From NCBI GenBank assembly GCA_030684815.1, contig JAUXXQ010000175.1:1-51054 (forward strand): a stretch of DNA of 51,054 nt, read 5' to 3'. The notes beneath the pieces were generated by a model. It was not told the origin of the DNA. It worked only from the letters and a program-made list of their open reading frames with translations, and searched no databases. Position 1 is the first letter of the stretch, and the number at the start of each line of letters is the position of its first letter. The stretch comes from Methylobacter sp. GTDB lineage: Bacteria; Pseudomonadota; Gammaproteobacteria; Methylococcales; Methylomonadaceae. The position numbers and the translations under genes were made by a program. This document shows positions 7,781 to 15,686 of this stretch, one piece after another.

Positions 7781-8362
7781 TTAACAACATTGTTCGGTAC
7801 ACTGCACAGGGGCATCCCACGCTTCGGATTGAAATGCCGCGTCCAGTGTCGTAGCGCCCATGATGTGATTAGCATAGTTGCTGAGCGTTTTCATCGTTAC
7901 ACCCAGCAGCACATCCAAAGCTTGCTGTGGGGTATAACCGGCTCCTAGAAAATCGCTTAACAGGTCGCCCGCTACCATTCCACGCTGTTTAACCACGGCA
8001 CGGGTGAATACCGCCAAAGCGTCCAGCTTTGGGTCGGACAATGGCTGTTGTTGCCGTAGTGCTTCAACAATGGCCGACTCGGCTTTTGCCATCCGTTTAG
8101 CGATCATTGAATGCGCCGCTACGCAGTAAGTGCAGTGGTTTTCAACACTTGCTGCGAGCAATACAACTTGTTGCTCTACAGGCGTTAACGAGGTTTTTTC
8201 GACCAGTGAACCTAAATCAAGGTAGGCTTGCAGTGTTGCCGGGGATTCGGCAAAACGCCCCATTAGATTAGGCACAAAACCGAATTTTTGTTGTGCGCCT
8301 GTCAGTAGTGGCTTAGCCGCCTCGGGTGCTTGCGAAATAGAATGAATATTAAATGGGGTCAT
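7781..8362 (-). CDS. carboxymuconolactone decarboxylase / AhpD-like protein
   Basis: The 193-residue protein has the CMD fold with the active-site motif ENHCTYCVAAHS (C77, C80, H84). In AhpD-type members this CxxC pair with a nearby His gives disulfide-reductase or peroxidase activity. The N-terminal GFVPNLMGRFAESP segment is typical of a common bacterial subgroup. The C-terminus ends in the unusual Cys-rich CTEQCC. The gene is divergent from the AraC-type regulator, a frequent pairing, so it is likely controlled by it. It lies within the transposon but reads against the bufferin operon. Confidence 0.85.
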   Translation of the reverse strand: MTPFNIHSISQAPEAAKPLLTGAQQKFGFVPNLMGRFAESPATLQAYLDLGSLVEKTSLTPVEQQVVLLAASVENHCTYCVAAHSMIAKRMAKAESAIVEALRQQQPLSDPKLDALAVFTRAVVKQRGMVAGDLLSDFLGAGYTPQQALDVLLGVTMKTLSNYANHIMGATTLDAAFQSEAWDAPVQCTEQCC

Positions 8363-8539
8363 GATGGTTTTCCTGTGCTGATGAGTTTTACTAAAAATTA
8401 CAATCGAGGTGCGTATGGGCTTAATAGTTCATTTTGCTGACTCCAAGGTGAATATCGATGGAGAAAGAGTAATCAATTCAACTAATAAAACCCATGCTTG
8501 CGATTCCGCCATTGTTGTCCAATCGTTCGGAAAATTTTT

Positions 8540-9421
8540 ATGGATGCTTTAACTGCGCTGGTCAACGCGCTGAACTTGCGCGCCAAACTGGTTTATTCCG
8601 GCGGCGTTTGCGGACGCTGGCTGATGGATCACAATTCCGATAGCTCGGTTTGGTTTCATTTGGTCAGCAAGGGCCAAGGCTGGGTGCATTCGCCAAGCCG
8701 GACAACGCCGTTGGCGCTGGAAAGCGGCGACTTGGTTTTGTTCCTGCCGCATGCGGCCAGGCACTTTTTGTCCTACAGCGCTGAGCATTTGCCCGGAGAC
8801 GCTGCCGACACCCGCTTGACCGGCTGGGAGGGCGGTGAATCGGGATTTGTTTGCGGTGAAATCGAGCTGGCTACGCCCAGATCGTTGTTGTGGCAGGCGC
8901 TACCGGCCGAAATTGTGATCAAAAAAAATCAAGCCGGTGATATTTTGGCCAAGCTGATTGAGCTTGTCATCAACGAGGCTTCCGCTCAGCGATTTGGTAG
9001 CGATTCGGTGGTGGAACGGTTGTGCGATAGCCTTTTCGTGCTGGTAATCCGTCATTGTATTGAAGAAGATTTGGTGCGAGAAGGTGTGTTTGCGGCCATG
9101 CAGGACAGACGGCTGGCAACCGCATTGGGCTTGATTCATCAGCAACCGTGGCAGCCGTGGACAATTGCTGAACTGTGTAGCCGATCAGGCTTATCGAAAA
9201 CCGTGTTATCGGAGAAATTTGCCGCGCTGATCGGCAGTTCGCCGATTGAATACCTGATCGCCTGGCGCTTGCAGATTGCAGCCCAGTGGTTGAAAGAACC
9301 CAACATGACCCTAGAAAGGGTTGCCGAGCGTTGCGGATATGATTCAGCCGCCGCATTTAGCAAAGCCTTTAAGCGTTGCTTTAAAATATCGCCAAGCGCA
9401 TTCCGCCGCATCCCAGAGTAA
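8540..9421 (+). CDS. AraC-family transcriptional regulator (cupin_6 type)
   Basis: This 293-residue protein has an N-terminal cupin sensor domain (about residues 5-190), with MDALTALVNALNLRAKL and SGGVCGRWLMD as the standard opening. The C-terminal AraC DNA-binding domain (about 190-290) holds two helix-turn-helix motifs: WTIAELCSRSGLSKTVLSEKF and LERVAERCGYDSAAAFSKAF. I start it at ATG 8540 because related proteins begin at this MDAL; the longer frame adds only a non-conserved stretch. It probably controls the divergent CMD gene and may also drive the sigma factor 3 bp downstream. Confidence 0.88.
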   Translation: MDALTALVNALNLRAKLVYSGGVCGRWLMDHNSDSSVWFHLVSKGQGWVHSPSRTTPLALESGDLVLFLPHAARHFLSYSAEHLPGDAADTRLTGWEGGESGFVCGEIELATPRSLLWQALPAEIVIKKNQAGDILAKLIELVINEASAQRFGSDSVVERLCDSLFVLVIRHCIEEDLVREGVFAAMQDRRLATALGLIHQQPWQPWTIAELCSRSGLSKTVLSEKFAALIGSSPIEYLIAWRLQIAAQWLKEPNMTLERVAERCGYDSAAAFSKAFKRCFKISPSAFRRIPE

Positions 9422-9424
9422 CCG

Positions 9425-9997
9425 ATGGATAAAAACCAGTTAAACGATCACCGAACCATCCTGTTACGTTACGCTTTGTTACAGTTGCACGATGAAGCGG
9501 TTGCTGAAGATGCGGTACAAGAAACCCTGCTGGCCGCCTTGCAAACAGGCGATAGTTTTCGTAGTGAATCAGCGTTTAGGACTTGGTTAATCGGCATTCT
9601 AAAGCACAAAATCGCTGACCATTACCGTGCGGCTGAACGGCATTATTCACTGGGAGAACCGACCAGCGAAGATAGGGGAGATCCCAACGCCGCCTTGGAG
9701 CAATTGATATTCGACGGTAAAGGCCGCTGGATAGGCTCACCGGGTGCGTGGAATAACCCAGACCATGCCTTGGAGCAAGACGAATTTTGGGGCGTGTTTG
9801 ACTGGTGCCAAAAAAACCTATCCGAACAACACGCGCGGGCTTTTATGCTACGTGAAATGGTCGGACTGGAAACCGAGGAAATTTGTCAGGATATGGCTAT
9901 TAGCCACAGTGTTTGCCGTGTTTATTTACACCGGGCGCGGCTAGGGCTGCGCGAATGCTTAGAACAACGCTGGTTTACGACCAAGAGAACATCATGA
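9425..9997 (+). CDS. ECF-type RNA polymerase sigma factor
   Basis: The 190-residue protein has sigma region 2 (about residues 12-75, LLRYALLQLHDEAVAEDAVQETL and SAFRTWLIGILKHKIADHYR) and region 4 (about 120-185, LSEQHARAFMLREMVGLETEEIC and CRVYLHRARLGLRECLEQRW). No region 1 or 3 is present. The following zf-HC2 gene overlaps its stop by 4 bp, the usual sigma/anti-sigma arrangement. ECF sigma factors controlling DUF692 operons in response to metals are known in other bacteria. Control of the bufferin operon 5.5 kb away in the same transposon is likely but not shown. Confidence 0.92.
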   Translation: MDKNQLNDHRTILLRYALLQLHDEAVAEDAVQETLLAALQTGDSFRSESAFRTWLIGILKHKIADHYRAAERHYSLGEPTSEDRGDPNAALEQLIFDGKGRWIGSPGAWNNPDHALEQDEFWGVFDWCQKNLSEQHARAFMLREMVGLETEEICQDMAISHSVCRVYLHRARLGLRECLEQRWFTTKRTS

Positions 9998-10170
9998 AAA
10001 CCTGTAAAGATATTAGTTGCCTGTTATCAGACAGTATGGATCGTTCTTTAACATGGCGGGAACGTTGGGCCGTACGGATACACCTCTTCATGTGCCGCTC
10101 ATGTCAACGGTTTCAGCAACAAATCGGTTTCTTGGGTAAGGCCGCTAGCCGCTATAGGCCTAAAGGTTAG
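9994..10170 (+). CDS. zf-HC2 protein, putative anti-sigma factor
   Basis: This 58-residue protein begins at ATG 9994, overlapping the sigma stop codon. It has the zf-HC2 zinc-binding pattern HLFMCRSC (His and two Cys) plus two more Cys near the N-terminus (MKTCKDISC). Such short proteins bind zinc and hold ECF sigma factors inactive. There is no membrane segment, so it would sense inside the cytoplasm. It is the last gene before the transposon end. Confidence 0.85.
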   Translation: MKTCKDISCLLSDSMDRSLTWRERWAVRIHLFMCRSCQRFQQQIGFLGKAASRYRPKG

Positions 10171-10209
10171 TTGATACAGCATTAAATCTGCTTATCACCT
10201 GAGCCTGTT

Positions 10210-10249
10210 CGCTATTGCCCATTTTCGCACGAATCCTTACGGTTACCCC
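10210..10249. repeat. right terminal inverted repeat of the Tn3-family transposon
   Basis: Read on the minus strand from 10249, this 40-bp stretch begins GGGGTAACCG and ends in the 18 bases that open the window. Its length and GGGG tip agree with the roughly 38-bp repeats of the family. The outer 22 bases cannot be compared with the left repeat, so the exact tip at 10249 is inferred from the GGGG. Confidence 0.88.
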
Positions 10250-10590
10250 TAGTCAGGCGCATTTAAAATGTCCAATATCGCTTTAGACTCTTCCAGGGCC
10301 ATCTTAACTTCATCCAATAACTTATTTAATTCCATTTCAGACGCTTCCGATTTTTGCTCAGGCTGTTTCAGCCGTTGGGCATCATATTTTTTACGTTTGT
10401 CGGGATCCGTCAGCACCGCATAGGCTTCATTAATCTCTTTTGACTTCCTGACCGCCTCTTTTTTGTCCCCATGATAGCGGTCGGGGTGATAAATCATAAT
10501 CAGCGCCTTATAAGCCGCTTTAATGACCGCCAACTCCGCACTGCCAATCACACCTAATATTTTGTAGAAATCTTTTTGTGCCGCTTTCAT
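10249..10590 (-). CDS. J-domain protein, 3' end at the transposon junction
   Basis: The 113-residue protein is a J-domain (about residues 6-72), with KDFYKILGV, the Hsp70-activating HPD motif in [10 protein letters not shown] and [20 protein letters not shown]. An acidic, coiled-coil-prone tail of about 40 residues follows. It would stimulate a DnaK-type chaperone. The stop codon TAG occupies 10251-10249, and its final G is the first G of the transposon repeat. The original protein may have been longer, or its stop may by chance sit at the target site. It reads in the same direction as engB and is downstream of it. Confidence 0.85.
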   Translation of the reverse strand: MKAAQKDFYKILGVIGSAELAVIKAAYKALIMIYHPDRYHGDKKEAVRKSKEINEAYAVLTDPDKRKKYDAQRLKQPEQKSEASEMELNKLLDEVKMALEESKAILDILNAPD

Positions 10591-10657
10591 TAAATGTCCT
10601 AGCTGGTCTGAAACCTCTTCCTTCAGGGAGGTTAGTTAAGTTTTTGTTATGCCGCAA

Positions 10658-11284
10658 TTAAAGTAACGTCCCATTACTTGCAGGCGGATTTAAGTCGAAC
10701 AAGCGGTCAAGCGCGGCATGGACATCATCAATGCCGGTTTTTTTCAAGGCTGAAAACAGCTGTACTGTTAACGGAAAATTAGCCTCTTTTAACTCATTTT
10801 GTACCTGCAATAAGGTATTTTTAGCCGCCCCGTAATTCAACTTGTCCGCCTTGGTCAGCAAAATATGCAGCGGCAAACCGGTATGTTCGCACCACTCAAC
10901 CATCTGCCAGTCGAATTCGGTCAAGGGATGGCGCACATCCATCACCAAAATAATCGCGCACAACGATTTGCGCCCGGTCAAATAGGTTTCCATCAATTCA
11001 TGCCACTTTTTCTTCACGGCCAACGGCACTTTGGCGTAGCCGTAACCGGGCAAATCGACAAAGCGCCGCTGTTCATTAATTTCAAAAAAATTAAGCATTT
11101 GCGTCCTGCCCGGCGTCTTGCTGATCCGCGCCAGCCCGTTTTGCCGGGTCAATGTGTTGATCGCGCTGGATTTGCCCGCATTCGAGCGCCCGGCGAAAGC
11201 CACTTCCAAGCCCTGATCCGGCGGCGTATCACGCAGATGCGGCGAGCTATTAATAAATTTTGCCTGGGTGTAAACTGGATTCAT
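10658..11284 (-). CDS. engB: ribosome biogenesis GTPase EngB (YihA/YsxC)
   Basis: The 208-residue GTPase acts in assembly of the large ribosomal subunit and in cell division. The G motifs are complete: G1 GRSNAGKSS (about residues 32-40), G2 GRTQMLNFF, G3 DLPGYGYAK and G4 TKADKL. Length is normal. It is divergent from the cytochrome c4 gene, an arrangement conserved in many gammaproteobacteria. Confidence 0.96.
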   Translation of the reverse strand: MNPVYTQAKFINSSPHLRDTPPDQGLEVAFAGRSNAGKSSAINTLTRQNGLARISKTPGRTQMLNFFEINEQRRFVDLPGYGYAKVPLAVKKKWHELMETYLTGRKSLCAIILVMDVRHPLTEFDWQMVEWCEHTGLPLHILLTKADKLNYGAAKNTLLQVQNELKEANFPLTVQLFSALKKTGIDDVHAALDRLFDLNPPASNGTLL

Positions 11285-11390
11285 GGTTGTCTCGCTTAGC
11301 GTTACTATTTAGAGTAAAATTCGATTGTGCGCAGCAGCCTATATAACGATAAAGACTGCCATAAATTTAACCATTCCGAAGGGGAATTTG

Positions 11391-12056
11391 ATGAAGAAAA
11401 AATTGCAGGTACTTTCAATTTCTCTGGCGTTGGCCAGCGCTACCGGTATTTTACATGCAGAAGGCAATATTGACGCAGGAAAACAAAAGGCCGAGTCTTG
11501 CGCCAGCTGCCACGGTGAAGGCGGTAACAGCATGGTGCCGACATTTCCTAAGCTTGCCCAGCAACACCCTTCCTACTTAAAACAACAATTAAACGCCTTT
11601 AAAGACGGTAGCCGCACCGACCCGATGATGTCCGCGATGGCTATGTCCTTATCCGATGAGGACATAGCCGACATTTCCGCCTACTATGCAACGCAAAAAA
11701 TTTCCCCAAACACACTGCCTGTGCCGGAAACTGACGATGACGCCGAACCAACGGCGGAGAGCAAAGCGGCGGTTCAAGAGCTGATTGCCCAAGGCGGCGA
11801 TTTATACCGCAACGGCAACCTGGCCAGTGAAGTGTCTGCCTGCATCGCCTGCCACGGGCCTTTTGGCGAAGGCAATAAACCGGCTTCATTCCCGGCCTTA
11901 AGATGGCAACATGCCGATTATTTAATCAAAGCGCTCACTGATTTTAAAACCGGCGCCCGTAGCAATAACCCCGAAAACATGATGCACATGATTGCGAAAA
12001 AAATGACTGCCAAAGAAATACAAGCCGTTTCTTACCGCATCTCAATGATGAAATAA
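11391..12056 (+). CDS. dihaem cytochrome c4
   Basis: The 221-residue periplasmic protein carries a signal peptide (to about residue 23, ending LHAEG) and two CxxCH haem-binding motifs, CASCH (C37-H41) and CIACH in the second half. Two similar c-type domains of about 90 residues make up the family. It passes electrons to terminal oxidases. ATG 11391 is chosen for its GAAGGGGAA ribosome-binding site and for giving a proper signal peptide; an upstream in-frame start would put 22 odd residues before it. DsbA, encoded next, supports disulfide handling needed for c-type cytochromes. Confidence 0.94.
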   Translation: MKKKLQVLSISLALASATGILHAEGNIDAGKQKAESCASCHGEGGNSMVPTFPKLAQQHPSYLKQQLNAFKDGSRTDPMMSAMAMSLSDEDIADISAYYATQKISPNTLPVPETDDDAEPTAESKAAVQELIAQGGDLYRNGNLASEVSACIACHGPFGEGNKPASFPALRWQHADYLIKALTDFKTGARSNNPENMMHMIAKKMTAKEIQAVSYRISMMK

Positions 12057-12101
12057 ACGCCACTTGCACAACACAAACAAACCTTAAAGAAGGCCATACC
12101 C

Positions 12102-12722
12102 ATGTTGAAAAGAATCACCCAATCCGGCATCCTAATTGCCTTGTTTTTTTGCGCCACAATGTTAAAAGCCGAACCGGTAGGCTATGAAACCCTGTCACCG
12201 GCACAACCTACCCGCAACCCCGAAAAAATCGAAGTCATCGAATTCTTCTGGTATGGCTGCCCGCATTGTTACAGCCTTGAGCCGCTGATGGGCGAATGGC
12301 TAAAAAACCTGCCGAAAAATGTTGACTTTATCCGTCAACCCGCCGTATTTAGCGAATTGTGGGGCAAACATGCCAAAGCTTATTTCACCGCTGAAGCGCT
12401 GGGCGTCGTCGATAAAGTCCATGGCGACCTTTTCGATGCCGTCCAAAACAAAAAACAAAAACTAGAAACGGAAGATGAACTGGCCGCATTTTTTGTTGCC
12501 CACGGCGTCAACAAAACCGAATTCCATGACACCTACAATTCTTTCCTAATTGATGCAAAAATGCGCCAGGCCGCCACCACAGCGGGCCGTTATGGTGTAA
12601 CCGGCGTCCCCGCCGTCATCATTAACGGCAAATATAAAACCAATGGCCCTTTGGCCGGATCGCATGAAAAAATGATAGAGGTCATCAACCAGCTGATCCA
12701 ACAGGAAAGCCAAGCCAAATAA
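12102..12722 (+). CDS. dsbA: thiol:disulfide interchange protein DsbA
   Basis: The 206-residue periplasmic oxidoreductase has a signal peptide (to about residue 23) and a thioredoxin-like fold with the DsbA active site CPHC (C53, C56) in FFWYGCPHCYSLEP. The cis-proline loop is TGVPAVIING. It introduces disulfide bonds in exported proteins. It follows cytochrome c4 by 45 bp with an AAAGAAGG ribosome-binding site and is probably cotranscribed. Confidence 0.95.
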   Translation: MLKRITQSGILIALFFCATMLKAEPVGYETLSPAQPTRNPEKIEVIEFFWYGCPHCYSLEPLMGEWLKNLPKNVDFIRQPAVFSELWGKHAKAYFTAEALGVVDKVHGDLFDAVQNKKQKLETEDELAAFFVAHGVNKTEFHDTYNSFLIDAKMRQAATTAGRYGVTGVPAVIINGKYKTNGPLAGSHEKMIEVINQLIQQESQAK

Positions 12723-12765
12723 TTGCCCACAAAAGGCACACGGCCCTAAAACTATTGATGGGCTT

Positions 12766-12800
12766 TAGTCGCGGCGTAGGCGCCGCCTATGCCGCGACTA
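12766..12800. repeat. GC-rich hairpin after dsbA
   Basis: Two 16-bp arms (12766-12781 and 12785-12800, one mismatch) enclose a 3-base loop GCC. The arms begin TAGTCGCGGC. There is no T-run, so this looks more like a dispersed REP-type palindrome than a simple terminator. Nothing else is visible in the 200-bp gap except AATTGCCCACAAAA, which resembles repeats near 16.6 and 33.9 kb. Confidence 0.6.
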
Positions 12801-12924
12801 GCGATACGCATTTGTCCCGTTATCCCGCCGTTGTTTTTGCTGTGAATGATGGGCAACTTTCTACAACCATCAGGAGGCATTCTTTCTCCGAAATCACCCT
12901 CATTAATCATGAACAGGGTTTATC

Positions 12925-14457
12925 ATGAGTTTTTTTAATAAAAAAGCCGTCCCGGATGAATGGAAACAAAAATATTTGGCGCTGCATGGCGAACAGGAAC
13001 GGTCAGGAAAATCATACCAAGAAAAAGAAGATTTGCTGTGCAAGACCATCATCCGCCTGACCATTGCAACGACTGGGCTCGATGCCCATCTCGACCCGCA
13101 CCTGCAAAATATCCGCGACCAATTGAAAAACGGCATCAATAGCCAGGGCCTCAAAGATGAGCTCGAAAAATTTACCGCATCCGTCGCCCAAATCAAGCAT
13201 GCGCCCCCTCAAAACCGGGTGGCAGACCCCAGCCTGCTGTTTGATTTTTTGCTTCGGCACTATAGCGGCCCGACGCAACAGCTCGCGCTCAACCGGCTCA
13301 AGAAAAAAGCCGACACCATCAAATTCGAAACGACCAGCCAATTATTCAGCGCGATTTATGAAGCCATTAAGCCGGACAGCGCAAACGCACATGACATCGC
13401 CGACCACGTCAACATAGGCGTAGTCAGTAAACAACTGTTAACATTGCTGGAAAGCATCGAAATCCCCACCCTCTTCGATAAACAGGCGCAAGCGACCAAA
13501 CAATTGCTTGCCGCGCCCGGACAGACAGCCGCAGACTTTGAACCTATCCTGGACAAATCCTTTAAACTGCTGCTCAAAATTAAACAACATAACCAATCGG
13601 AACAGCAGGACATCGACCAATTTTTGTCCCACCTTACCGAACAATTGGCGGCGCTGGACATGAGCGTAATGGGAGCCAGCTCCGTCGTGCAGGAATCGGC
13701 CGAAAACAGGAGCAAACTGAACAAATCGGTTTCCGAACAAATGGAAAAACTCCAATTGAGCTCGACTAACGCCACCAAACTCGAACCCTTAAAGGAACTG
13801 ATCACCAGCCGCTTGGCCAATATTGCCAGGGAAATCGAGCAACACGGCCAAAAAGAAGCGACTTGGCGGCAAAGGAACCAGCAACAACTCGACGACCTAG
13901 TCAATAAAATAAAAGACATGGAGTCGGAATCTTGCGAACTTAAGTCGAGGCTAAAAATTGCCAACAACCAGGCCTTGCGCGACGCCCTCACCGGCCTGCC
14001 CAACCGCAACGCCTATAACGAACGCTTAGAAATCGAGTTGGCGCGCTGGAAGCGCTACCATACCCCATTAAGCCTCATCATCTGGGATATTGACTATTTT
14101 AAAAGCATCAACGACAGCTATGGCCATAAAGCCGGCGACAAAGTACTGCTGTTAATTGCCAAACAACTGTCCGAGCATTCCCGCGCAACCGATTTTATTT
14201 CCCGCTTTGGTGGCGAAGAATTTACCATGTTGCTGCCGAACACCGACGTAAAATCAGCATTAATCTTGGCTAACCAGCTCAGGCAGATCATTGAAAACAC
14301 AGGCTTCAATGCCAACGATATGTCCGTTATCATCACCATTTCCTGTGGCGTCACCGAATTCATCGGGAATGACACCGATGAAACGGCATTTGAACGTGCC
14401 GATCAGGCGCTTTATCAGGCGAAAGAGCAGGGGCGGAATCAGTGTTGCGCCTTGTAG
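12925..14457 (+). CDS. GGDEF-domain diguanylate cyclase with coiled-coil N-terminus
   Basis: The 510-residue protein ends in a full GGDEF domain (about residues 345-508), which makes cyclic di-GMP. It shows DALTGLPNRNAYN, WDIDYFKSIND, GHKAGDKVLL and the active-site GGEEF in RFGGEEFTMLLP (about 428-433). RATD lies five residues ahead, matching the RxxD inhibitory site for product feedback. The first 340 residues are mostly helical, charged and coiled-coil prone, with no membrane segment and no sensor domain I recognise, so the protein is cytoplasmic. With the HD-GYP and HDOD proteins it gives three second-messenger or signalling genes within 9 kb. Confidence 0.92.
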   Translation: MSFFNKKAVPDEWKQKYLALHGEQERSGKSYQEKEDLLCKTIIRLTIATTGLDAHLDPHLQNIRDQLKNGINSQGLKDELEKFTASVAQIKHAPPQNRVADPSLLFDFLLRHYSGPTQQLALNRLKKKADTIKFETTSQLFSAIYEAIKPDSANAHDIADHVNIGVVSKQLLTLLESIEIPTLFDKQAQATKQLLAAPGQTAADFEPILDKSFKLLLKIKQHNQSEQQDIDQFLSHLTEQLAALDMSVMGASSVVQESAENRSKLNKSVSEQMEKLQLSSTNATKLEPLKELITSRLANIAREIEQHGQKEATWRQRNQQQLDDLVNKIKDMESESCELKSRLKIANNQALRDALTGLPNRNAYNERLEIELARWKRYHTPLSLIIWDIDYFKSINDSYGHKAGDKVLLLIAKQLSEHSRATDFISRFGGEEFTMLLPNTDVKSALILANQLRQIIENTGFNANDMSVIITISCGVTEFIGNDTDETAFERADQALYQAKEQGRNQCCAL

Positions 14458-14500
14458 GATGCCGGGCACGAAATTGGCAGCGGTGTACGGAGTCCGTGTT

Positions 14501-14584
14501 AGGTGATTTCCGGGAAATAAGGCTATTTTCAGGAAATCGCCTTAATCAGTGATTATCTGTCTCATCCGTGTCATCCGTGTTCTA
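14501..14584. repeat. imperfect inverted repeat followed by CATCCGTGT repeats
   Basis: Bases 14501-14519 and 14524-14543 are an imperfect inverted repeat (about 16 of 19 pairs) around TTTCAGGAAATCGCC. The same 19-mer returns at 16582-16599 (inverted) and 33909-33927. Bases 14550-14584 carry CATCCGTGT twice, a motif family also seen at 29593-29660 and 45576-45675. Together with the copy at 14612 these fill the 366-bp gap between the cyclase and the HDOD gene, where I see no gene. Confidence 0.6.
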
Positions 14585-14611
14585 CTTTTTGGCTATCAAC
14601 TTAACACGGGG

Positions 14612-14742
14612 CAGACCTTCCAGGTTTTTAAAACTTGGAAGGTCTAACTCGCAACGTTTTGAAAGATAAAGCTTGCAGTTTTTTGGCACGGAATAGCTGC
14701 CGCTGATTGCAAAAACCGAAAGCTTGGACGTTTAAAGTATAA
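14612..14742. repeat. dispersed repeat, long copy A (131 bp)
   Basis: This segment starts with the palindrome CAGACCTTCCAGGTTTTTAA and ends TTTAAAGTATAA. It is matched in inverted orientation by 46031-46156 over its whole length with several mismatches and small gaps. Short copies containing only the palindromic head are at 16868-16926 and 48870-48914. No coding capacity is evident, so it looks like a MITE or REP-type element. Confidence 0.7.
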
Positions 14743-14823
14743 GCCGCAAACCGGCGGCAAGTTGCGTAAAACCACAAGCCAACCTACACTAACAGTTGAT
14801 TTCACTGCCGCTCACCCTATTCA

Positions 14824-15672
14824 ATGCCGAACTCAAAAAACGATAAACTTATCGTCCTTGTTGAAAAAATGCCCGCCTTCCCCAAAAGCGTCCAGCAGAT
14901 AGTGCAATTGACCTCGGACATTAACGCCTCGGCCAAAGACATTGTCCGCGTTATTGAATGCGATCCAGTGATGACCGTTAAAATCCTCAAGGCACTGAAC
15001 TCACCTTTCTACGGCCTGCCCAATAAAACCACCTCAGTGCAGCGCGCCGTCGTGCATATCGGCCTTAACACCATAAAAAACATAGCCTTGGGTGTTGCTG
15101 CAATGGGCATAATAAAAACCAACAATAAAGCCCATTTCAACACTTCCGATTTCCTGCTGCATGCCCTGGCCACCGCAGCCATCAGCAAATTGCTGGCTGA
15201 GCGCCTTGGGCTGTCCGCAACCGAATGCGGCGACAGCTTTGTCGCCGGCTTACTGCACGACTTTGGCAAGGTCGTCTTTGCCGAATTTATGCCCGAAGAA
15301 TTCAAACTCGCACTGGAAAAAAGCAAGGCACAACAACTGCCCCTGCATCAGACCGAGCTGGAGTTTATCGGCCTTAGCCACGCCCAAGCAGGCAAACTGC
15401 TGGCCGAAAAGTGGGAACTGTCGGAGCCGTTAATCAACGCCATCGCCTACCATCATGAGCCGGAGCACGGCGAAAACGTACTGCGGGACTGCGTTTTTGC
15501 CGCCAACCAAATCAGCAAACACATGCACTTTGGCGATGGCGGCAACCCGCAGATAGACGCGTTGCCGGACAGCCTAGTTGCCCGTTTTGGCTTACCCCTT
15601 ACCGATCTGTGCGCCAGCCTGGGCGATTTGGACGCAGTAAAAACCGAAGCGCAATCTTTTATCAACGAATAA
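14824..15672 (+). CDS. HDOD domain protein
   Basis: The 282-residue protein is a single HDOD domain (about residues 10-215): MPAFPKSVQQIVQLTSD, DPVMTVKILKALNSPFYGL and AVVHIGLNTIKNIALG, with the His-Asp-like AGLLHDFGKV retained. HDOD proteins are regulatory relatives of HD phosphohydrolases, often tied to c-di-GMP signalling, motility or competence. No partner domain is fused. The 14-bp gap to the MBL-fold gene suggests cotranscription. Confidence 0.9.
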   Translation: MPNSKNDKLIVLVEKMPAFPKSVQQIVQLTSDINASAKDIVRVIECDPVMTVKILKALNSPFYGLPNKTTSVQRAVVHIGLNTIKNIALGVAAMGIIKTNNKAHFNTSDFLLHALATAAISKLLAERLGLSATECGDSFVAGLLHDFGKVVFAEFMPEEFKLALEKSKAQQLPLHQTELEFIGLSHAQAGKLLAEKWELSEPLINAIAYHHEPEHGENVLRDCVFAANQISKHMHFGDGGNPQIDALPDSLVARFGLPLTDLCASLGDLDAVKTEAQSFINE

Positions 15673-15686
15673 AACAGGAAATAACC

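Larger units (their letters stand above)
1..10249. mobile_element. Tn3-family transposon carrying a bufferin-type metal-stress cargo (left tip outside window)
   Basis: The first 18 bases of the window are the exact reverse complement of bases 10210-10227, and both flank one block holding a Tn3 transposase, a serine resolvase and cargo genes. Read inward from 10249 the right repeat begins GGGG, as Tn3-family ends usually do, and is 40 bp long up to where the match stops. By symmetry the left tip should lie about 22 bp before base 1. The element is therefore about 10.27 kb. Cargo in order: precursor peptide, small Cys-rich membrane peptide, MNIO enzyme, DUF2063 partner, HD-GYP protein, DoxX protein, then a CMD-family protein, AraC regulator, ECF sigma factor and zf-HC2 protein. 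Ordinary housekeeping genes begin directly after 10249. The expected 5-bp target duplication cannot be checked here because the left junction is missing. Confidence 0.93.

Noticed and set aside
8415-8552. 45-codon frame with a GAGGT ribosome-binding site ahead of the AraC gene
   Set aside because: It overlaps the AraC start, has no recognisable feature and lies in a divergent promoter region; a chance frame is more likely, though a leader peptide cannot be excluded.
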